NCBI GenBank assembly: GCA_910592205.1
Contig: CAJVPJ010000094.1
Span: 1-46,379 of the forward strand
DNA from: Paraglomus occultum
Lineage: Eukaryota; Glomeromycota; Glomeromycetes; Paraglomerales; Paraglomeraceae
DNA length: 46,379 nt
Reading direction: 5' to 3'
The notes under the pieces are model-generated. The model saw only the letters and a program-made list of their open reading frames with translations. It was not told where the DNA came from and ran no database searches. Positions within the stretch are counted from its first letter, which is position 1. Every line of letters begins with the position of its first letter. This document shows positions 39,834 through 46,379 of the stretch, piece after piece. The translations under genes and the position numbers were made by a program.

Positions 39834-40415
39834 TCTCGAAGGCGACTTCCTGAAATTTTCAGATTAATTGATTGGATGACGCGAAGAACACCATAGGCTA
39901 AAGTTACAGTTACCATACGAGTCCACCTAAAGCGATCAAACTTGGACGAAAAGGACCAAACATATCTTTTGAGTTATTATTACATTTGCCGAATGGAGAA
40001 ATATTTTCTCAGCGCTTGTGGCACACAAGCAGAACTCTTGCTGTCGATCATTTCTTATTGAGGGAAACGCGGCCAATTGAAATGTTCTAGCATGTTTGCC
40101 ATTATTATTATGTGTTTTATATATTTTAAATTTGTGATGAAAAAAATATCGCATCCATTTATCCTCAATATCCGGCTGTGCAACGCAAACCGACAATTGA
40201 TCGGGAAAAATAAAATCCATATTTATGAAATCATTTTTTGCAAGCGCGTTATGGTGGGTCGTAGTGTGATTTAAAGGCAAGCAACCATTAAGAATCATGA
40301 TGACAAGCAATACGCATATCGATCCTGAGTTCTTTGCCGAGCTGGATGGAGATTACGCGCTCTTTTAGTAAACAACACGTCATGTTAATGTAAGTTATGT
40401 TCATGTTAATGTGAA
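39834..40415. other. Intergenic; mL60 5' flank
   Basis: AT-rich and without a supported gene. Open frames at 39936-40310 (minus) and 40077-40274 (plus) overlap each other and show no family features. Confidence 0.45.
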
Positions 40416-40550
40416 TCATACGAAGCAAATAATTTCGTTCATAGCCTCATCATGTTTGACCTTAACATTGGCATTCTCAACCTCAAGCCCAGTAATTTGG
40501 GCCATAAGTCTGGTGTTCTCCTGTCTAAAATAGTTAATCTCGGATTCCAT
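40416..40550 (-). pseudogene. First-exon fragment of a coiled-coil gene family
   Basis: From ATG 40550 the frame reads MESEINYFRQENTRLMAQIT then GLEVENANVKVKHDEAMNEI and stops at 40416. A start MESEI-x2-x-RQEN-RLMA-I is what I recall as the leucine-zipper-like N terminus of a large Glomeromycotina family of much longer proteins. Nothing recognisable follows downstream on the minus strand, so this is probably a truncated copy. A donor inside the exon is not evident. Confidence 0.45.
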
Positions 40551-40776
40551 TTTCGAAGCACTTACAGTAATAAACAAGCATTCAAATAAAGCAAACACGT
40601 GATTTTTAGCAAACTTTTTATCAAAAAAGTTCGCCAAGAAAATTTTAATAAAACATAATGTAGCCCGTGATCGCACTATGATTTCGTATTTATTGATATA
40701 TTTACATTAGCACTATATACCAGCTCCACTAAAAAAAATCAAGCGATTGATATATTTACACGAAAATCTTTATTTA

Positions 40777-41323
40777 CAGTGTGTAACGAAAAAAACCGCC
40801 TTCCGAAAATTGAACATATTTTGTAAAAAAACCAAGGAGGCGTGTTGTTATTGATGACAAACGCGTCTTTATGTTTGATTACTCCCCATGTTAGTAAACG
40901 TATTCAAGTAATAATTATCGTAATTAGTCCCGTTGTTCTCCCCCTTGTCCTTTGCAACATGGAGAGACTTGAAGTTCAACGACAAACAATTATCATTATT
41001 GGCTTAATGGCGTCCAATCCCTAAATGAAAGACCAATATTCCTTATCGCATCGAAAACATGTGGCATATTGTCAAGAATAACGTTGAAACATAGATGCTA
41101 AGAAGTAAAACAATTTATGACCAAAGAATGGACGCAATTCCAGAAACGACTGTACAAAATTAATTTCATCGATGAAAAAAGAGGTGTGAGCTTGTTTTGC
41201 AGAAAAATGGCGATAGAATTTTGTATTGAAAATTTTACCTGCAATAAAGCACATTATAAGCATTTTGCATGGCCATTGAGTTATGGTATATTTTATGATA
41301 GCGGTTTTTTTCGTTACACACTG
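40777..41323. mobile_element. Tc1/mariner-type non-autonomous element (547 bp)
   Basis: Perfect 23-bp terminal inverted repeats start CAGTGTGTAACGAAAAAAAC at 40777 and end with its reverse complement at 41323. Both ends are flanked by TA (40775-40776 and 41324-41325), the target-site duplication of the Tc1/mariner superfamily. The CAGT start also fits. The inside holds only short open frames on both strands (for example 40842-41024 and 41117-41326, plus) and no recognisable DDE transposase. It is therefore MITE-like or a deletion derivative that would need a transposase in trans. The intact repeats suggest fairly recent insertion. Confidence 0.9.
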
Positions 41324-41493
41324 TAACCCATAATAATAATGATGATTGATATATTTACATTAAAAATCGATATATTTTGTAATAATTTTTACTATAATCC
41401 ATCGAAAGAGATCCTCGGCCTTTAAACCCATCGTGTTTATCTTAAGTCTAAAGAAAAAAATAATTGATTTTATTAATATCATTTTTATCTCAG

Positions 41494-41942
41494 GTACAAG
41501 TCAACATCGCGTAGTGAAATACCTACCGATGTGCCCTCTCCTACAATCAGTGGATGACAGTGGAACTCATTCCCATCCTTTCGATCTTTGTAAAATTACG
41601 CAAATGGTGGAAGAACGTACTATGAAAGAAATAAACGATACTGTGCCGAATCCCTCGAGTTACGGGAAAATTTCCATGAAGCAGAAAACGGGAAGAAAAT
41701 GCTACGACTTGTCGTGGACGAAGTGGAACGATAATCTGGAGTTGTGGAAAACAAAACCCATCCCCTCGAAATTACCAAGAGCGACTAAGCAACACAAAGA
41801 ATTCGGTTCGTCATGCTCATCCCAAGTGAAAATCGCTTATAGTATTAAAATTAATCGCGATCATAGGAAAGACGCCCGAATACCCCATTCCAGCTTGCTC
41901 TCATTGTTCAGCAGCGTCAATGTATTTTTTATCACATCATGA
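41494..41942 (+). CDS. Unidentified open frame, possible terminal exon
   Basis: Open for 149 codons after a good acceptor (TTTTTATCTCAG at 41482-41493), ending at TGA 41942. The first ATG is at 41529. Reads CPLLQSVDDSGTHSHPFDLC, MVEERTMKEINDTVPNPSSY and GRKCYDLSWTKWNDNLELWK. The composition is balanced and hydrophilic, unlike AT-rich noise, but no family or domain was recognised. No 5' exon was found. The Tc1-type element lies 170 bp upstream and could have separated it from one. It may be a relic. Confidence 0.3.
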
Positions 41943-42569
41943 AGTTAGAGATGAACCTATACATATATGAACCCTATACATATATAAGTAATATGTTCTT
42001 ATTTTGAATGCTCTTTTCTCTATAACCTTTTATTATACCTCAAGTAAAAATCTACAAAGCTAACAGTTAATATTAAAAGAAATTGTGTTACGATGAACCC
42101 TATGCGATGGATGTACCGCGCCAGGCAGGGCAAAGTCATATTCGTTGCAATAACGACTGTAAAGAAATTTTTTTCTAATTTTGGTGGCTTGATCAATGAT
42201 AATGATTTATTTCAAATCAACCACACTTACTTTACAATGCAATAAAATGTCGTTAAAACAATGCATCGTTTAAAGTAGTAAAACAAATCTGTCAATTCCC
42301 ACCAATAACATCTACACAATTCTTTTTGGAGTATTAACGGGTATTTTCGCTTGCGGCCTTCTCCTAGTATATATATATACTTACAGTATATGCCCTTCGT
42401 TAAAGATCAAGCTAACGTTGGCACTATGTTTATTCGGTGCTTAACATTTTGGGCCTGGATAATTATATTTGACTTTGTCTACCCCTTTGGGTTGATTCAG
42501 GTGACTCAAAGCTATATAAACACACGCCTGGGAAGTTCAAGTTGCTGCGTCGGCTAATAATTTCTTACA
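41943..42569. promoter_or_regulatory. 5' flank of the Sqs1-like gene
   Basis: AT-rich upstream sequence. TATATAAA at 42513-42520 lies 50 bp before the ATG at 42570 and is a likely core-promoter element. No other gene is seen. Confidence 0.5.
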
Positions 42570-45173
42570 ATGTCTGGCAGGTCGTCAAAAACTCGCCGAT
42601 CGCACGATATACGAAAGAAAAAGTGGAAGAAAAAGGGAAAGGGAAAAGGACATTCTGGAAACATTTTTGAGAAGTACGAGAATCTAACTCGACAAGTGAC
42701 GAAACTCGAAAAGCAGTTGGCCGAACTAAATTTAGAACGAGGTATCGTAGAAAATAATCCGTGGCTTACATATATCTTTCAGACGGACCATGATACAGAG
42801 TATGCTCAATAGCTGTTTTAATATTCAAGCGCTCACTGGAGGAGCTCCGCCACGCAACACTACAAATAATCATATGCAAATACATGGCGCCTTTAATGGA
42901 GAATCCAGCTTACGGCCAAGAAAGAAGAAAAAGCCAAAACATAATAACAACACTGTTCGAAATATTCAATCCAAATATCAATCCGAATATTATAAGACAC
43001 ATGCTGACGAATCGTCGAACCTGCCGCCGGATTTATATGAAAACTCTTCGTGTTCCTCTGGAGGTAAAATCACGCATAGATCATGGATGAATTGTCACAT
43101 TTTTATTTACTACTGTTGCAACGATTGAAGGTTATGAAAGTGAAGTATTGTCACAAGCCTTTGAATGGCTCGATGAAGATGCAGATCCCCCAGGTGTGAA
43201 GGTAGAGACCCCAATAAAGCAAGAGTTGACTAATGCAGCTCCAGGACCTTCTCGTGACTGGGGCGGTGCCCTGGCACATAAGCCTGTTAGACGCGAGGAA
43301 GACGAGCTTTATAATGAGAGTTTGTTGAAATTGTATGAAAATGGGGATTCTCGGGGCTATATGCAGACCAGTGTTACTCAGAACGATTCGAACCTATCGT
43401 TGAATACAGATGATGAGGGGCAAGAAAGATTTTCCCAGATGACAATTAATAGAGGTCAAGCAGGAGTGAAAGGGAAGGGAACAGAGTATAAACGTGGTCG
43501 TACAATGCATCCCGAAATTATCAGTGAGGACGAGCTCCAATCAGATGAGATGGAATCTTTACGAGACTATTTTCAGGTGAGGTTACTTTAGCTATATCTG
43601 GTTTTCAGGGCATTGATTATTCTAGTCGCGAAGCTCAATGCGTTTATATATCTTAATTTATACATGCTTAGAACGTGTCGGCCAATGATCCGGATTACAT
43701 TAGATCTTTGGAAGATAAAGAAGCTGCCGCATCGACTGATTCCGATTATAGCGATGATGACTCGTCGAGCGTAGATGGAATCGATTTCGAAGAACTACAG
43801 GCGATGGGCAGCGAATCGCGTAATCAAGTAGTTGCCGAGAATGCCATCGGTTTTCGGGCGGTTTCATCAGCTGTCTTCGAAGGTCCAGAAAACGAATGGA
43901 ACTGCTATGGTTATAATACGTTGGAAGAAATTTATGATGACGGTAATACAGTTTTTCATCAAAGCTCGGTGCAGACTAATGGAGCGCATTCTGGCTATAA
44001 TGGTTTCACTTCTTATAATGATATGACATTGTCTGGACGCGGAGGTATCTATATTATTTTACAGGTAGATTCATTGTGTAGTCGGTCTATAATTCAAATC
44101 AAGTGCAATTACAATTGACAGATTTTAAAGCACGTCTTGAAAGAGTCAACCTCAGATCGGCCAACATGCCTGCAATGACAAATTATGAGAATTACATTGG
44201 CGCTTACAAAGGAGGCAAACGGATGAAACAGTTGCGCAGAGAGTTGGATGCACAAGCTTATACGTCTTATCAAGCGAAACGGAAAGAGAAAAAAGAAAGA
44301 AAGCAAGCAAGACAAAAACGTCGGGCCGAGAAGAAAGCGGCTGCGGCTGCTGATACTGTATATCCACCGATAAATATTTATAACATTGAACGGCTGATTC
44401 GAGAATTTGTAATAGATCCCAGTATTAAGACGTAAGCAAACTAAAAGTCTTAGTCCGAGTCCAGCCATTTGATGACTATAACAACGAATGTGTACTTTTT
44501 TTTATTAGCTTGGTGCTTCAACAGATGTTTAGCACGGCGCGCCGCCATGCGCATGTAATAGCAAAGCATTATCGTCTCGAAACAGATTTTAACCACAGAG
44601 AGTATTTTTGGTATTGACACTTCTAAGGATTGTCCATGTGTAAAGTAGTTTGTGTCTTGTTTATTAACTGCGTTTGATATCGCTAGTTCCTTGACGATTT
44701 ATAAGACACAGCTTACAAGAATGCCAAATAATATGGAACGAATACACAAATATTTGGCATTTGCAAAGAAAGATTTGAAACGAATTCGTCCAACAGCGAA
44801 AGTGAAAAACCCTGAATTATTGAATAAAGTCAGACCACCGGCCGGGAGCATTGTTGGAGGTTAGCTGACTCTGGATTACTGTGTACTATAAATAAATATA
44901 TTTATTATTATTATCATTATTATTTTGGTACGATAGCATCAGCACCTCCGATATCTGCCAAGAATATTGGTCATCAGATGCTTTCCAAGTTGGGGTATGT
45001 ATGTCATTTATGCTTGTGGTCTTACAATTGACGACGTCATACTGAGTTTACGATTTTCTAGTTGGAGCGAAGGCCAGACACTTGGACGCTCGGGAGGAAT
45101 AGCCGAACCCATAGAGGCTAGGGTAAAAGTCGGACGGAAGGGTCTTGGTGCAAATGAAACGCGGAAGATTTAG
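42570..45173 (+). CDS. Sqs1-like R3H and G-patch protein (Prp43 helicase cofactor)
   Basis: About nine exons and 650 residues. Exon 1 (42570-42741) reads MSGRSSKTRRSHDIRKKKWK with a basic patch and short coiled coil. Exon 2 (42830-43063) starts in phase (LER-ALTGGAPPRN) and holds RPRKKKKPKHNNN. Exons 3-4 (43131-43576, 43672-about 44045) are acidic: YESEVLSQAFEWLDEDADPP, then DSDYSDDDSSSVDGIDFEEL. Exon 5 has a long basic helix, YQAKRKEKKERKQARQKRRA. An R3H-type region, MFSTARRHAHVIAKHYRLET, is followed after an intron by YKTQLTRMPNNMERIHKYLA. The C-terminal G-patch reads NIGHQMLSKLGWSEGQTLGR, SGGIAEPIEARVKVGRKGLG and ends at TAG 45173. Yeast Sqs1 uses its G-patch to activate the DEAH helicase Prp43 in ribosome biogenesis. 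The border after the R3H exon (about 44598-44687) is uncertain. Confidence 0.85.
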
Positions 45174-45703
45174 ACACAAGTAACGAGTGTGAACGGATAT
45201 CGCTATAAGGGGTGAATTAGATGTATTAAGTAAGTTCAGAGCTGTTATCAGCGGGTGTTAGCGATTCTTGTTCAGCGAACCAAGGCGACTTGGCAACATC
45301 AGAGCGTCTAAAAATTTCCAAATTGGACATTACTTATTGTGAATTTATTTCTTGTACCAAATCATAATTTTTTTGGAAATTTAACCATCTACGAAATAAA
45401 TAAGGTGCAAACAAACATGTATTATAGAACGCGTTTATTATGCTAATCGGGATTATTAACGTAATGAATAGTGAACAAAGACATTAAAATCATATTCGTG
45501 ATAGAAGATATCATTGTGCAACCTATATTCTCATTCGCAAGTTTTAACAACCGAAACTTAATTCGAGTCACGACCTTTAAGACGTTTATTGTCTTTCCAA
45601 ACCGTGAATGCAAGGCATTAAAACGGTTTACGACTGCTTCATCTTACAACTTTGTGCATGTTCTATTCATTAAATTTGATCACACATCATTAAACCCAAT
45701 TCA
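45174..45703. other. Intergenic, nothing seen
   Basis: AT-rich 3' flank of the Sqs1-like gene. The open frame at 45471-45722 has no recognisable features. Confidence 0.4.
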
Positions 45704-45935
45704 TTATGGATCCAATAGGTAATTTTCCATGTGATTTGATTCTTTGGTCCTTCTTTCTTCCAGAGCTGTGGTACCCTGTGGCACCTCCGACTTCTTCTTT
45801 TGCGTATAACTGCACCAATTTCCTACTATTGCATTGATAAACTTTGTGGCGGCATTATCGGGTGACTCCTTAGCCCGAGACCTAGATGAAATTTTATCAC
45901 TTTCATCAATGCTTGTTCTTATCCCAGACTCATAC
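45704..45935 (-). CDS. Possible last exon of an unidentified gene
   Basis: A minus-strand frame open from an acceptor (GAGCCAG, 45936-45942) to TAA at 45704. It reads SGIRTSIDESDKISSRSRAK, ESPDNAATKFINAIVGNWCS and GTTALEERRTKESNHMENYL. There is no ATG near its start, so it would be an internal or last exon. The upstream exon was not found in the 440 bp left in the window. Hydrophilic, unrecognised. It could be a relic. Confidence 0.3.
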
Positions 45936-46174
45936 CTGGCTCAAATGGTGGAATCTTTTGGTCTAGACTTGTTGGAATCAATGCATCGAGAATGGTTATG
46001 AATATAGAAATTGAAAAACATGTGGTTTGAATGATTCACGTGAGAAGGGAAATCAGATACGTACAAATGTTGTACAAAAGGATGAACATAGACAATTTTG
46101 GAGAAGACCAATCGAATTAACGTGAAAAATTCATGTCTCTGGCAAACATAGTTGGCCGAATATACAGAAAACCT

Positions 46175-46228
46175 CGTTCCTAGGAACGATGGTTGTGCTT
46201 ATTATTATTATTAGTATTATTATTAGGG
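46175..46228. repeat. 14-bp palindrome and ATT microsatellite
   Basis: CGTTCCTAGGAACG (46175-46188) is a perfect palindrome. An interrupted ATT run follows at about 46199-46228. No gene is adjacent within the window. Confidence 0.8.
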
Positions 46229-46379
46229 ATATTTTCTATGAACAAGATGCCAGAGCATCATTGAGCAGAACTTGTCAAGCAACTCACACAGCGACCTCCC
46301 CATTTTTTCCGCAAATCTTGGAACGTGATTGGCTAACAGTTAATTTTCCATAAAAAGTAATAAAATTGAAATGCAAGTT

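Overview
The window looks like nuclear DNA of a fungus, most likely an arbuscular mycorrhizal fungus (Glomeromycotina, Rhizophagus-like). It is AT-rich. The conserved genes are split by many short GT-AG introns. Several low-copy fragments match, from memory of the families, protein groups that are heavily amplified in Rhizophagus: a Mug135-like protein, a RING family ending in a short lysine/leucine tail, Mrr- and Uma2-type PD-(D/E)XK nucleases, and an N-terminal coiled-coil exon of the MESEI type. No search could be run, so the taxonomic call is an inference.

Left conserved block (1.7-12 kb): a large DENN-domain Rab-GEF-like protein with an embedded C1 zinc finger (minus), a membrane-anchored USP30/Ubp16-like deubiquitinase (minus), cytosolic arginyl-tRNA synthetase (plus) and eIF5A (minus). 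The deubiquitinase and the synthetase share a 272-bp divergent promoter that carries the same 12-bp CACGTG-centred site twice.

Middle accessory block (about 12-33 kb): mostly non-coding and full of relics. It contains three to four copies of a dispersed repeat of roughly 300-550 bp, a frameshifted Helitron-type remnant, an intact Mug135-like gene, a decayed coiled-coil ORF, a frameshifted RING gene, an intact orphan gene with a myristoylation-type N terminus, the 5' part of an AMP deaminase gene that stops just after its first metal-binding histidines, a decayed Uma2-type gene and an Mrr-like gene with an altered active-site motif. A 178-bp sequence lies at both ends of a 12-kb stretch of this block, in inverted orientation and with one mismatch.

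Right conserved block (33-45 kb): INO80 chromatin-remodelling ATPase (plus), mitochondrial ribosomal protein mL60/MRPL31 (minus, convergent with INO80) and an Sqs1-type R3H/G-patch protein (plus). Between mL60 and Sqs1 lie a truncated coiled-coil exon and a 547-bp Tc1/mariner-type element with perfect 23-bp terminal inverted repeats and TA target duplications. No tRNA, rRNA or CRISPR array was seen. Exon borders below were set by eye from GT/AG sites and reading phase. Many are solid, and those that are not are flagged.
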